Shown here piece after piece: positions 34,461 through 43,562 of a DNA stretch of 64,000 nt. Within the stretch, counting starts at the first letter, position 1; every line of letters starts with the position of its first letter. A model generated the notes under the pieces. It was not told the DNA's origin. It was given only the letters and a program-made list of their open reading frames with translations, and ran no database searches. The translations under genes and the position numbers were made by a program. Source of the stretch: Mogibacterium diversum_A (GTDB lineage: Bacteria; Bacillota; Clostridia; Peptostreptococcales; Anaerovoracaceae); the NCBI RefSeq assembly GCF_938028775.1, contig NZ_CALIZG010000017.1, positions 1 through 64,000 of the forward strand, in the 5' to 3' direction.

Positions 34461-36386
34461 ATGGACAAAAAACGAAACGACCGCATAGCAACTATTGTAT
34501 CTATCGGCTTGTTAGCTACAATATGGCTTATTTCAGGACTGACAAGATATTTCAGTTCAGGAGATGTTGACACTGGCACTGGATATTCTACTCTTAGTTA
34601 CAATGTGACTGTGGATGTTAGGAAAGACTATTCATATGTAGTCGTAGAGAAGATTAAGGTGAAATTCAACGATCCTAAACACGGTATAGTTAGAAACATT
34701 CCTTTCGGCAAGGGTTACAAGATCAAAGATGTATCCGTAGATGGGGACAAATACAAGATTAAGAATCTGTATAAAGCTAACCAAATGCAGATTAAAATCG
34801 GTGATAAAAAGAAGACGGTTACCGGTGTTAAAGATTACACCATCATCTATACCCTTGCTAATTACGAGCGCAAGAATAATCCTAACGACATATATGTGGA
34901 TGTGCTTCCGTCGGAATGGGCAACAGAGATCAAGTCGGCAACAGTTTCTGTGTACTTGCCACAGCATTTTCCGTACAGCGGTATGAAAGGGTATAGTGGC
35001 CCGCACAAGAGTACGTATAATATGTACGGTAAATGGACCTACGACAAGAAGCAAAATATAATCGAATATAGCGTTAAGAACTTGCCTGCAAATAATGGTG
35101 CGACATTGCTCGTAGATACTCCAAAAGGCTACTGGTACAAAGCGCCTAGCAAGTACTGGGTGAACTATGCGACCGTAATAGTAGCAATTCTCGGTGTCAT
35201 TGTACTTATCGTGCTTAGGGTTTTGAACGAAAAAGAACACCCGATTGTTGCGCCCGTTACTTTCAAGCCACCAAAAGGTGTTCCGCCTGGAGAAATCGGA
35301 TATCTGGTCGACGAAGAAGTAAATAAGAGGGATATTACATCGATGTTCTTTTATTTGGCATCTAAAGGGTATATATCGATTGAGGAATACAAGAAGGGAA
35401 AATATCAATTCGAGAGCCTCCGGATTCCCGACGTATATGACGAGCCCCCAATTACCGTTACTTTTTACAAAACTATATTTGGAAGCACGAAGAATGGCAC
35501 ACTTGGTAAAGTTGTGAGCCTAGAGGAAGCGAGCAAACGCATAGGCAAAGAATGTGAACTTATTAGAAAGGTAATAGTTGAAGAGTATACAGACAACAAA
35601 TCGATATTCTCTAAGAAATCGCAGAAAAATGAGAAGATTGCAACTATCATCAGCTGCATTATAGGAGGTATGCTAATCGCACTTTCTATGTATAGAGAGT
35701 TCTACCTACCCGGCTGGCGAATTTTGATATTCGTATATGGTGGCTCGGTAATCCTTGATGCATTTTGGAGATTGCCTGTTAAGAGGATATGTAGAGAGTA
35801 TCATTTTCACAGGACGAGAAGCGGTCTAAGGAGCGTTACATCTTTTGCGTTCTGGGGAATTATCTATCTGGCGATATCATCGTTTATGTTATTATTTTTG
35901 TACAAGATTGCAGGCGGTGAGATGACGAAGTATGCTCTAGCTGCAATAGCTGTATATGCCTTGGCTGTACCATTGATTCTACTAGGATTCCTCAAGAGAA
36001 CTAAGGATAGCGCCAAGCTTTATGGTGAGATTATCGGCTTCAAAGAATTTATCGCTACAGCAGAGGTGGATAGGATAAATGCCCTTGTTCAAGAAGACCC
36101 AGCGTATTTCTACGATGTGCTTCCGTATGCTTATGTATTTGGGCTTACCGATACTTGGGCGAAGAAGTTTGAACCTAAGACTCTAGCTGGACATATTGGA
36201 TACAGTGCGTTAGGCGGAGACATGTACGACCTTATAAATATGGATATTATGATTCATCATATTCAATCTAGTGCGTTTTCTAGAGTATCATCGGCATTGT
36301 ACGCAGATGTCAGCGGCGGTCTTAGCTCTGGCGGCGGCGGATCTGTCGGTGGTGGATCTGGTGGCGGAGGAGGCGGTGGCTGGTAA
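34461..36386 (+). CDS. DUF2207 membrane protein with glycine-rich tail
   Basis: A 641-residue membrane protein. An N-terminal helix (TIVSIGLLATIWLISGL, about 12-28) leads into an extracytoplasmic DUF2207 domain (YNVTVDVRKDYSYVVVEKIK, then FNDPKHGIVRNIPFGKGY). A second membrane helix lies at about 235-253 (ATVIVAILGVIVLIVLRVL). A cytoplasmic segment with EIGYLVDEEVNKRDITSMFF follows, then hydrophobic segments near 393-410, 415-435, 465-485 and 490-515. The tail alternates G and S and ends GGGGGGGW, the hallmark of this family. Function is unknown; predicted roles include envelope sensing. It is not obviously in an operon with rsmE, 111 bases downstream. Confidence 0.87.
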   Translation: MDKKRNDRIATIVSIGLLATIWLISGLTRYFSSGDVDTGTGYSTLSYNVTVDVRKDYSYVVVEKIKVKFNDPKHGIVRNIPFGKGYKIKDVSVDGDKYKIKNLYKANQMQIKIGDKKKTVTGVKDYTIIYTLANYERKNNPNDIYVDVLPSEWATEIKSATVSVYLPQHFPYSGMKGYSGPHKSTYNMYGKWTYDKKQNIIEYSVKNLPANNGATLLVDTPKGYWYKAPSKYWVNYATVIVAILGVIVLIVLRVLNEKEHPIVAPVTFKPPKGVPPGEIGYLVDEEVNKRDITSMFFYLASKGYISIEEYKKGKYQFESLRIPDVYDEPPITVTFYKTIFGSTKNGTLGKVVSLEEASKRIGKECELIRKVIVEEYTDNKSIFSKKSQKNEKIATIISCIIGGMLIALSMYREFYLPGWRILIFVYGGSVILDAFWRLPVKRICREYHFHRTRSGLRSVTSFAFWGIIYLAISSFMLLFLYKIAGGEMTKYALAAIAVYALAVPLILLGFLKRTKDSAKLYGEIIGFKEFIATAEVDRINALVQEDPAYFYDVLPYAYVFGLTDTWAKKFEPKTLAGHIGYSALGGDMYDLINMDIMIHHIQSSAFSRVSSALYADVSGGLSSGGGGSVGGGSGGGGGGGW

Positions 36387-36497
36387 ACCTCGCCTTCCAA
36401 TATATACGCACTACACCTAAATCAATTATTCCTAAGTTACAGAATGACGATTCGAAACGGCTTGAACTAATAACACTAATATACTAAAGGAGCAGCA

Positions 36498-37244
36498 ATG
36501 CAGCAGTACTTTATTTACGGTAGCCCTAGCGCTGAAACTATTGAGATAACGGACAAGGATACCATCAAGCACATGTTCCAGGTCATGAGACTTAGGGCTG
36601 GCGATGAGGTAGTTCTCGTGTTCCAAGATGGCATTAAGAGACTTGCAGAAGTTGTAGATGCAGAGAGCAGAACTATGCGGATCATAGAAGAGCTAGATGA
36701 AAATGTCGAGCTACCAGTTCAAATTACTATCGCATGCGGTTTTCCTAAAGGCGATAAATTTTCGACCATAGCGCAGAAGACGACGGAGCTCGGGGCAGCT
36801 GAAATATGCGGTTTTCCGGCAGATAGGTCGATTGTCAAGTGGGATGGCAAGAAGCTCGCCAAGCTAGCAGAAAAGCTTGAAAAGGTAGTGCAGGGGGCTG
36901 CCGAGCAGAGCAAGCGCAATATCGTTCCTAGTATAAATCTCATTGCTAACAAGAAGGACTTTGTAGATAGCTTTGCTGAGTACGATAAGGTCTTCGTCGC
37001 ATACGAGGAAGCGGCAAAGGAAGGTGAGAAATCTGCTCTTGTAAAGGCGCTGTTGGAAGTTTCAGCAGGAGAGAAGTTGCTCTTTGTATTCGGGCCAGAG
37101 GGCGGAATTACTGACAAGGAAATAGAAGAGTTTACAGGGGCTGGAGCGGTATGCATAGGTCTTGGACCACGCATCATGAGAGCCGAAACGGCACCAATGT
37201 ATGTGCTATCTGCTGTGAGCTATGCGCTAGAACTCAGTAAATAG
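36498..37244 (+). CDS. rsmE: 16S rRNA m3U1498 methyltransferase RsmE
   Basis: A 248-residue SPOUT-class methyltransferase. A small PUA-like N-terminal domain (MQQYFIYGSPSAETIEITDK, HMFQVMRLRAGDEVVLVF) is followed by the knotted domain. AKK-type motifs read CGFPKGDKFSTIAQKTTELG near 81 and VQGAAEQSKRNIVPSI near 130. The SAM site is FGPEGGITDKEIEEF near 193 and LGPRIMRAETAP near 222. It methylates N3 of U1498 in the decoding region of mature 30S subunits. RBS aaaggagca ends close to the ATG. The carB leader region follows directly. Confidence 0.94.
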   Translation: MQQYFIYGSPSAETIEITDKDTIKHMFQVMRLRAGDEVVLVFQDGIKRLAEVVDAESRTMRIIEELDENVELPVQITIACGFPKGDKFSTIAQKTTELGAAEICGFPADRSIVKWDGKKLAKLAEKLEKVVQGAAEQSKRNIVPSINLIANKKDFVDSFAEYDKVFVAYEEAAKEGEKSALVKALLEVSAGEKLLFVFGPEGGITDKEIEEFTGAGAVCIGLGPRIMRAETAPMYVLSAVSYALELSK

Positions 37245-37319
37245 GAGTGATTTGCGATTTGCGTGTAGCTTTCGATGATGCGTTAAAAAAATTTTTTGCA
37301 AAAAATTTTAATTTACCTC

Positions 37320-37347
37320 TAGACAAACTGGATAAGTGTGCTAGAAT
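37320..37347 (+). promoter_or_regulatory. Promoter ahead of the carB leader
   Basis: TAGACA, a 16-base spacer and TAGAAT, about 50 bases before the leader-peptide ATG. A weakly supported 61-codon GTG frame (37247-37432) overlaps this promoter and is not called as a gene. Confidence 0.5.
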
Positions 37348-37397
37348 ACTTAAGGTTTTAAATATTGAAGCACATATAACAGAAAGAGGAGAGAGAG

Positions 37398-37451
37398 ATG
37401 AAGAAGCGAATGTTTCGCGACTCGTATCTTGAATATAGCAACGTAGATTAG
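37398..37451 (+). CDS. Putative 17-residue leader peptide upstream of carB
   Basis: An ATG seven bases after a gaaagaggagagag purine box opens MKKRMFRDSYLEYSNVD and stops at TAG 37449-37451, exactly where the terminator hairpin begins. It contains two arginines and two tyrosines. Translation up to the stop would place a ribosome on the hairpin's 5' arm, as in attenuation leaders. Arginine or pyrimidine sensing would make sense for carbamoyl phosphate synthesis, but two arginines are few for a classic arginine attenuator. Confidence 0.4.
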   Translation: MKKRMFRDSYLEYSNVD

Positions 37452-37497
37452 GACTTCGACATTGGAATTGTTATTCCAGTGATCGAAGTCTTTTTTT
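37452..37497 (+). terminator. Attenuator-like terminator between leader peptide and carB
   Basis: A long hairpin: gacttcga and attggaat pair with attccagt and tcgaagtc around a short loop, followed by seven T. It stands 39 bases before carB rather than after a gene, so it must be read through or antiterminated for carB expression. Confidence 0.75.
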
Positions 37498-37535
37498 AAA
37501 ATTAACGTAGATGTGGAACAGGAAAGGTGGAAAAA

Positions 37536-40500
37536 ATGGCAAAAAGAAGTGACATCAAGAAGATTCTAGTTATCGGGTCAGGACCTATCGTAATCGGTCA
37601 GGCAGCTGAGTTCGACTACGCGGGCACACAGGCATGTATCGCTCTAAGGGAAGAAGGGTATGAGGTAGTGCTCTGTAACTCCAACCCTGCGACCATCATG
37701 ACGGACACATCTATGGCGGACAAGGTATACATGGAGCCACTAACTCTCGAGTATCTAGCTAGGATAATCAGATACGAGAGGCCAGATGCAATTCTGCCAG
37801 GCATCGGCGGACAGACTGGTCTTAATCTCGCTATGCAGCTCGAGAAGAAGGGCGTACTCAAGGAGTGCCGAGTTGAGCTTCTCGGAACTAGGAGTAGCAG
37901 CATCGAGCGTGCTGAGGATAGAGAGCTTTTCAAGGAGCTTTGCGAAGATCTAGGCGAGCCGGTAATCCAGTCGGACATTGCAAATAGCGAAGAGCACGGA
38001 CTAGAGATTGCAAAAGAGATAGGCTTTCCAGTAGTTCTCAGGCCAGCGTTTACTCTCGGTGGTACAGGCGGTGGATTTGCATATGATGAAGAGGAATTTA
38101 AAGAGCTTATAAAGCGTGCGTTATCCATCTCACCAACTCATCAGGTACTAATCGAGAAGAGTATCAAGGGCTTCAAGGAGATAGAGTACGAGGTAATGAG
38201 AGATGGCACTGATAAAGCAATCGCAGTCTGCGATATGGAAAACCTCGACCCAGTTGGAGTACACACAGGCGACTCGATAGTAATCTGCCCAACCCAGACC
38301 GTAAGTAAAGAAGATAACGAGATGCTTAAGACTAGTGCACTTAAAATCATCCGCGCACTTCAGATTGAAGGTGGCTGCAATGTGCAGTTTGCACTAAATC
38401 CAGAATCATCGGAGTACTACCTAATCGAGGTAAACCCACGAGTTTCTCGTTCATCTGCGCTTGCATCTAAGGCGAGTGGATACCCAATCGCTAGAATCAC
38501 AGCCAAGATTGCAGTTGGCATGACACTAGATGAAATCGAGATTATAGACCAGCCCGCTTCGGTAGAGCCTGCCGTTGACTATGTTGTGAGCAAGGTGTCT
38601 AGGTTCCCGTTCGACAAGTTTGCAGATGCAGATAACAAGCTAGGAACGCAGATGAAGGCTACTGGAGAAGTTATGAGTATCGGTATGAATCTCGAAGAGA
38701 GCATACTTAAAGCCGTTCGCTCCCTTGAAATAGGTGTTTCCCACATATACATGGAGAAGTTCGATACTTGGGATACTGATGAGATGAAGGAGTACATAAC
38801 TGAGGGTCGTGACGATAGAATATTTGCCATTGCAGAGCTCCTGAGAAGAGGAGTGAGCAAGGAGGAGATATGTGAACTGACAGCAATAAATGAGTACTTC
38901 ATAGGGATGTTTGAGAATATCATATCTATCGAGAATGAGCTAAAGGCTAACAAAAACGATGTCGCAAGACTGAGGATAGCAAAGCAGCACGGATTTTCAG
39001 ACGTTGAAATTGCAAGGCTTTGGAACGTAACAGAAGAGCAGGTGTGGAAGCTTCGTGAGGCAGTTTCCCTCTTCCCAGAGTACAAGATGATAGATTCTTG
39101 TGCAGGATCTAAGGATACATATGTGCCGTATTTCTATTCGACATTTGACGGAAGTGAGACCAAGAAGACTAAGGATTCAGGCAAGAGAAAAGTCGTAGTT
39201 CTTGGTTCAGGACCAATTAGAATCGGACAGGGTGTTGAGTTCGATTACTCGACAGTTCAGGCGGTGAGGACTCTCCGTAGTCAAGGCTGCGAAGCTATAA
39301 TCATAAATAATAACCCTGAGACAGTTTCTACAGATTATACTACGGCAGATAAGCTATACTTCGAGCCACTCTGCATCGAGGATGTTATGAACATCCTTAG
39401 ACTAGAGAAACCGGATGGAGTAATTGTTTCACTCGGAGGACAGACCGCTGTAAACCTTGCAAATGCACTCGACGAGAGAGGTGTAAAGATCATCGGAACC
39501 GACTGCGCGGCAATTAACGCTGCCGAGGATAGAAACGAGTTCGACAAATTGCTCCAGAAGCTAGGTATCGATAAGCCAGAAGGAAAAGCGGTAACAGATA
39601 TAGATGAGGGATGCACTGTTGCCAATGAGATCGGCTATCCAGTGCTCGTTAGACCAAGCTTCGTGCTCGGTGGTAGAGCGATGAGAATTGTTGCGGACGA
39701 GACTCAGCTCAGACAGTACCTGAGGACAGCTGTAGAAATTGACGAAGATAAACCAGTGCTCGTTGACCACTATATCCGCGGTAAGGAAATCGAGGTTGAT
39801 GCAATCTGCGATGGTACAGATGTATTTATCCCAGGCATCATGGAACTAGTTGAGCGTACAGGCGTGCACTCTGGAGACTCGATTAGCATCTATCCTCCTT
39901 GCTCCATCTCAGACAAGGTTAAGGAGACTATAAGAGAATATACAGAGAAGCTAGGTCTCGGGATAGGCATTTGCGGACTATTCAACATACAGTTTATCGT
40001 AGATGCTTCTGAAAATGTATATATAATCGAGGTAAATCCAAGATCCTCGAGAACCGTGCCTTTCCTATCCAAAGCTACTGGATACAATCTCGCAGACATC
40101 GCATCCAAGGTAATGCTCGGCATCAGCCTAGAGGAACAGGGATTCAAGGGATTAAAGCCGCTCGAGAAGAAGAGATGGTACGTAAAGGTGCCGGCATTCT
40201 CATTTGCAAAGCTATCAGGAATGGATATAAGGCTATCGCCTGAGATGAAATCTACTGGCGAAGCCATCGGGTATGACGATGATATGATGCGAGCTTTTTA
40301 CAAGGCCATGCAGGCAGCAGGTATGAGAATGCAGAATTACGGAACTGTATTTGCATCGATCAATGACGAATCTAAGGAGGATGCACTGCCACTAATCAGA
40401 GGATTCTACGACCTAGGATTCAACATTGAGGCGACAGAGGGTACGGCGCAGTTCCTTAAGAATAATGGCGTAAAGACCAGAAGTTTCAAGCACACTGATA

Positions 40501-40721
40501 ACAGCCTGGATGCAGTAATGGATGAGTTCAGACAGGGATACGTGACATACGTGATCAATATCGGAGACATCAGATCCGTAGATGCGAATTCCATGGGCAG
40601 CCGCATCAGGAAGTGTGCAGCTGAAAATAACGTGACTACGCTCACCTCACTCGATACCGTGAGAGTCCTTATAAAAGCGCTTGATGATATAACATTTAAG
40701 GTGTCCACAATCGACGCTTAG
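37536..40721 (+). CDS. carB: Carbamoyl phosphate synthase large subunit
   Basis: A 1061-residue synthase of normal length. Two homologous ATP-grasp halves begin at KKILVIGSGPIVIGQAAEFD and at KVVVLGSGPIRIGQGVEFDY (near residue 550). Each contains an NPETVSTDYTTAD-type or NPATIMTDT motif and ATP-grasp signatures (PVVLRPAFTLGGTGGG; PVLVRPSFVLGGRAM). Helical oligomerisation and C-terminal MGS-like allosteric domains follow (GFNIEATEGTAQFLKNNGV near 965). It makes carbamoyl phosphate from bicarbonate, ATP and ammonia supplied by CarA. carA is not adjacent, which is unusual. ATG 37536 is chosen because aggtgg lies five bases upstream; a GTG at 37527 overlaps that box. HypF in the nitrogenase-like operon also consumes carbamoyl phosphate. 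Confidence 0.96.
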   Translation: MAKRSDIKKILVIGSGPIVIGQAAEFDYAGTQACIALREEGYEVVLCNSNPATIMTDTSMADKVYMEPLTLEYLARIIRYERPDAILPGIGGQTGLNLAMQLEKKGVLKECRVELLGTRSSSIERAEDRELFKELCEDLGEPVIQSDIANSEEHGLEIAKEIGFPVVLRPAFTLGGTGGGFAYDEEEFKELIKRALSISPTHQVLIEKSIKGFKEIEYEVMRDGTDKAIAVCDMENLDPVGVHTGDSIVICPTQTVSKEDNEMLKTSALKIIRALQIEGGCNVQFALNPESSEYYLIEVNPRVSRSSALASKASGYPIARITAKIAVGMTLDEIEIIDQPASVEPAVDYVVSKVSRFPFDKFADADNKLGTQMKATGEVMSIGMNLEESILKAVRSLEIGVSHIYMEKFDTWDTDEMKEYITEGRDDRIFAIAELLRRGVSKEEICELTAINEYFIGMFENIISIENELKANKNDVARLRIAKQHGFSDVEIARLWNVTEEQVWKLREAVSLFPEYKMIDSCAGSKDTYVPYFYSTFDGSETKKTKDSGKRKVVVLGSGPIRIGQGVEFDYSTVQAVRTLRSQGCEAIIINNNPETVSTDYTTADKLYFEPLCIEDVMNILRLEKPDGVIVSLGGQTAVNLANALDERGVKIIGTDCAAINAAEDRNEFDKLLQKLGIDKPEGKAVTDIDEGCTVANEIGYPVLVRPSFVLGGRAMRIVADETQLRQYLRTAVEIDEDKPVLVDHYIRGKEIEVDAICDGTDVFIPGIMELVERTGVHSGDSISIYPPCSISDKVKETIREYTEKLGLGIGICGLFNIQFIVDASENVYIIEVNPRSSRTVPFLSKATGYNLADIASKVMLGISLEEQGFKGLKPLEKKRWYVKVPAFSFAKLSGMDIRLSPEMKSTGEAIGYDDDMMRAFYKAMQAAGMRMQNYGTVFASINDESKEDALPLIRGFYDLGFNIEATEGTAQFLKNNGVKTRSFKHTDNSLDAVMDEFRQGYVTYVINIGDIRSVDANSMGSRIRKCAAENNVTTLTSLDTVRVLIKALDDITFKVSTIDA

Positions 40722-40722
40722 T

Positions 40723-40731
40723 GTTATAATT
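40723..40731 (+). promoter_or_regulatory. Extended -10 promoter for the nitroreductase-trmO-S4 group
   Basis: TGTTATAAT is a perfect TG-n-TATAAT just after the carB stop codon and 29 bases before the nitroreductase ATG. Confidence 0.5.
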
Positions 40732-40759
40732 AGGTATTATTCAACTAGAGGAGGGGGCT

Positions 40760-41446
40760 ATGAACATCAGAGAGTGTGTAAAGGTGAGACACTCCGTGCG
40801 CGCTTACGAGGACAGGCCTATCGATGCGAAGGTAGCAGAGGACCTCAGGGTCATGATTCAGCAGTGTAACCGCGAGGGAGATATGCATTTTCAGCTTATA
40901 CAGGATGAGCCAAAGGCATTCTCGAGTCTACTTGCAAAATACGGCAAATTCTCAAATGTTAAAAATTACATTGCCGTAGTCGGTAGGAAGCGTGAAGACC
41001 TCGATGAAAAGGCGGGATACTACGGTGAGAAGCTAGTGATCCGCTGTGTGCAGCACGGGCTCAGCACTTGCTGGGTAGGTGGAACCTACAAGAAGGTTAA
41101 GGACGCTATAGATGTTGGTCACGATGAGAAGATCGTTGCCGTAATTGCCCTAGGATATGGACGCACGACGGGAGATAGCAGGAAGTCTAAGAAGCCAGAA
41201 GATGTCTTCGATGGTAAATCTTCGAGGATTTCAAGCTACGAGGACACTCCGGAGTGGTTCAAGAAGGGCGTAGAGATGGCGCTCCTCGCACCGACAGCTA
41301 TGAATCAGCAGAAGTTTACCTTTGCGATAAGCGGAGATAGAATCAAAATAAAGCCTGGCTTCGGACCATTTACTAAGCTAGATGCTGGCATCGTCAAGTA
41401 CCACTTTGAAATAGGTTCTTCGCCAAAGGAGTTCGTGTGGGCATAA
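40760..41446 (+). CDS. Nitroreductase-family flavoprotein (TM1586-like)
   Basis: A 228-residue FMN-dependent oxidoreductase-type protein. The N-terminus MNIRECVKVRHSVRAYEDRP is the nitroreductase FMN-phosphate motif (RxSxRxY). Later segments KNYIAVVGRKREDLDEKAGY, YYGEKLVIRCVQHGLSTCWV and MALLAPTAMNQQKFTF fit the two-fold-repeat arrangement of TM1586-like putative nitroreductases. The substrate is unknown. RBS gaggaggggg is strong. It is followed one base later by trmO, so the two are co-translated. Confidence 0.87.
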   Translation: MNIRECVKVRHSVRAYEDRPIDAKVAEDLRVMIQQCNREGDMHFQLIQDEPKAFSSLLAKYGKFSNVKNYIAVVGRKREDLDEKAGYYGEKLVIRCVQHGLSTCWVGGTYKKVKDAIDVGHDEKIVAVIALGYGRTTGDSRKSKKPEDVFDGKSSRISSYEDTPEWFKKGVEMALLAPTAMNQQKFTFAISGDRIKIKPGFGPFTKLDAGIVKYHFEIGSSPKEFVWA

Positions 41447-41447
41447 T

Positions 41448-42152
41448 ATGATGAACGAAATACATGAGATTCGCCAGATTGCCGTCATGAGATCTGCCTT
41501 CAAGCAGAAGTACGGTATACCGAGGCAGCCGAGGCTCGTACAGGGCCTTAAGTCGGAGATAGTCTTCGGCGACGAATTTAATAATCCTGACGCTGTGAGA
41601 GGACTCGAAGAGTTCTCTCACATTTGGCTAATTTGGGGATTTTCGGACACCAAGATAGATATGACCGAGGAGCATCCAGCGTGGAAGCCTACCGTGAGAC
41701 CACCTCGCCTCGGCGGGGATATACGAAAGGGCGTATTTGCTACGAGGTCGCCATATAGGCCGAACTCACTTGGCATGTCTGCAGTCAAGCTCCTAGAGAT
41801 ACGAGATGATAATGGCCAGCTCAGACTCATCGTCGAAGGAGCAGATCTACTCGATGGCACGCCGATATACGACATCAAGCCGTATATCCCATACAGTGAT
41901 ATCATCACAGATGCAGATGAAGGGTTTGCAAAGAGCATTGATACTTCGATTGATGTTGAATTTTCAGATGACCTACTTGCAAAAGTTGATGAAGAGTTTC
42001 GCGCGCCACTCATAAGGATTCTTGAGCTTAATCCAAGGGATGCCTATGATAGGGATTCTGCAAAGCCATGCAAGATGGCGTTTGCGAACGTCGATATAGA
42101 GTTCGTGCTTAGGGACGGAAGATTGGTTGTCACAGCGGTGAACGAGCTTTAA
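41448..42152 (+). CDS. trmO: tRNA (t6A37) N6-methyltransferase TrmO
   Basis: A 234-residue protein of the TsaA/VirR (UPF0066) family, now known as TrmO, which methylates t6A at position 37 of ACY-reading tRNAs. Typical blocks are FKQKYGIPRQPRLVQGLKSE near 20, LEEFSHIWLIWGF near 50, and RSPYRPNSLGMSAVKLLEIR near 105. DLLDGTPIYDIKPYIPYSD near 145 and a C-terminal region follow. The start is one of two adjacent ATGs (41448 or 41451). It follows the nitroreductase by one base and precedes the S4 protein by 64 bases. Confidence 0.9.
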   Translation: MMNEIHEIRQIAVMRSAFKQKYGIPRQPRLVQGLKSEIVFGDEFNNPDAVRGLEEFSHIWLIWGFSDTKIDMTEEHPAWKPTVRPPRLGGDIRKGVFATRSPYRPNSLGMSAVKLLEIRDDNGQLRLIVEGADLLDGTPIYDIKPYIPYSDIITDADEGFAKSIDTSIDVEFSDDLLAKVDEEFRAPLIRILELNPRDAYDRDSAKPCKMAFANVDIEFVLRDGRLVVTAVNEL

Positions 42153-42216
42153 GGCTGATAACAGAATTAGGTAAGGCTTGATTTAAAAAACAGCATAATA
42201 TTTGAACAGGAAAGAA

Positions 42217-42984
42217 ATGGATAACGACAAGATTATTACAGCGAGAATTGAGGATAAGCTCGAGCAGTGCGAGCGTGGTAGCTACATTACTGCGACAGGC
42301 TTTCTTAACATGCACGAGCAGTCGCTAGCCATGCGCATCGTGAGAGGGAGAAGTGACGTCAAATCATTTTTCTATGGCGGATATGAAGATGCAGAGAGAC
42401 GGATTATCATGTTCGTTCCAGACGGATACGCAGATACTCTCGAGGAAGCGCTAGAGATGATTTCACCACTTTCGGTGCTTCACATCAAGGCGGCTACAGG
42501 CGGCAGAAAGCTCACGCATAGGGACTATCTCGGTTCGGTGCTCTCGCTTGGACTTGATAGGTCTGTAATAGGGGATATCCTGGTCAATGAAAAGGGAGCC
42601 GACATGATTGTGAATTCTGAAATTGTAGATTTCCTTCTAGCCGAATTTCACAGTGCAGGCCATACCAATCTCCAGATTACGACATCTGAAATCGAGGAAC
42701 TGGAAGTACCCGAGCAGAGGGTGAAAGCGGTTAGAGACACACTTTCTTCGCCAAGACTAGATAATGTGGTGTCAACGGCGTTCCATGTCTCGCGAAGTGA
42801 AGCGGTGAGAGCCATAAAAGGAGGCATCGTTTTTATAAATCACGAGGAAGTTACCAAGATAGACAAGCGTATCAATGAAGGTGATACGATAGTGCTCCGC
42901 GGCAGAGGTAAGGCGATACTTTCCGAGCTCTCGTGGCTCTCCAAGAAGGGAAGAATATGGGCGGAGTTTAAGGTGTTTATTTAA
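42217..42984 (+). CDS. S4-domain RNA-binding protein (YlmH-like)
   Basis: A 255-residue protein with the two-part layout of YlmH. Residues about 30-150 (ATGFLNMHEQSLAMRIVRGR, FFYGGYEDAERRIIMFVPDG, LTHRDYLGSVLSLGLDRSVI) form the GAPDH-like/central domain. The S4 domain is at about 180-245 (SPRLDNVVSTAFHVSRSEAV, then VFINHEEVTKIDKRINEGDT). YlmH binds rRNA and has been tied to ribosome-associated quality control. ATG 42217 is chosen over TTG 42202 because aggaaag lies directly before it. The last 19 bases of the gene are imperfectly duplicated just beyond the stop. Confidence 0.87.
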   Translation: MDNDKIITARIEDKLEQCERGSYITATGFLNMHEQSLAMRIVRGRSDVKSFFYGGYEDAERRIIMFVPDGYADTLEEALEMISPLSVLHIKAATGGRKLTHRDYLGSVLSLGLDRSVIGDILVNEKGADMIVNSEIVDFLLAEFHSAGHTNLQITTSEIEELEVPEQRVKAVRDTLSSPRLDNVVSTAFHVSRSEAVRAIKGGIVFINHEEVTKIDKRINEGDTIVLRGRGKAILSELSWLSKKGRIWAEFKVFI

Positions 42985-43005
42985 CAGAGTTCAAGGTGTT
43001 CATTT
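42964..43005 (+). repeat. Imperfect tandem duplication of the S4 gene's 3' end
   Basis: gagtttaaggtgtttattt (42964-42982) is repeated with two changes as gagttcaaggtgttcattt (42987-43005), a 23-base period. The stop codon lies between the copies. It looks like a past replication slip. The remaining 105 bases before the ridA promoter show nothing else. Confidence 0.6.
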
Positions 43006-43110
43006 CATATAAGATAAGGGAATCATCTCTGCACCATAGCTCCAGCTTCGCTAGCTACACTTCTCAGTGGAAAATCAGCAGAATTGGTGCCGCAACAGCT
43101 CCGTAACCGT

Positions 43111-43139
43111 TTGAACTGGCTGCGCCCCGGTGTTACAAT
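43111..43139 (+). promoter_or_regulatory. Promoter of ridA
   Basis: TTGAAC, a 17-base spacer and TACAAT, ending 48 bases before the ridA ATG. Confidence 0.7.
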
Positions 43140-43187
43140 CAAAGCGTAATAAATATTTCTCTATATTGTTATTTTGGAGGTAGACAA

Positions 43188-43562
43188 ATGTTTGAATATA
43201 CTGATATTAAGACTGCACCTGCAGCTCTAGGACCATACTCACAGGCAGTGATGGCGGGAAATACACTTTACGCTTCTGGCGCTATCGGAATCGACCCTGA
43301 GACAGGGAAGTTCGCTGGCGAGGATGTGCAGAGCCAGTGCGAGCAGGCTTGCAAAAATGTAGGCGAGATCCTCAAGGCTAACGGCATGACTTACGATAAC
43401 GTAGTTAAGACCACTTGCTACATCCTAGATATGGCAGAGTTCAAGGATTTCAACGAAGTGTATGCTAAGTATTTCACTTCAAAGCCAGCTAGATCATGCG
43501 TTGCAATCACAGCGCTTCCAGCAGGAGCACTCTGCGAAGTGGAAATTATTGCAGTGAAGTAA
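43188..43562 (+). CDS. ridA: RidA-family imine/enamine deaminase
   Basis: A 124-residue protein of the YjgF/YER057c/UK114 family. RidA hydrolyses reactive 2-aminoacrylate-type enamines released by PLP enzymes. The catalytic arginine is R102 in SKPARSCVAITALPAGALCE, with E117 nearby; GPYSQAVMAGNTLYASGAIG near 15-34 and CKNVGEILKANGMTYDNVVK near 55-74 are standard. It functions as a homotrimer in the cytoplasm. RBS ggaggt is seven bases before the ATG. It has its own promoter and the next terminator lies 160 bases downstream. Confidence 0.95.
   Translation: MFEYTDIKTAPAALGPYSQAVMAGNTLYASGAIGIDPETGKFAGEDVQSQCEQACKNVGEILKANGMTYDNVVKTTCYILDMAEFKDFNEVYAKYFTSKPARSCVAITALPAGALCEVEIIAVK

Noticed and set aside
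34632..35408. 258-codon minus-strand frame opposite the DUF2207 gene
   Set aside because: Antisense to a well-supported family gene, no RBS, and composition is that of a shadow frame.
37247..37432. 61-codon GTG frame between rsmE and carB
   Set aside because: It overlaps the likely promoter and the leader peptide in another frame and has no recognisable product.
38579..39085. 168-codon minus-strand frame inside carB
   Set aside because: Serine-rich shadow of carB with no RBS or domain; carB is intact here.
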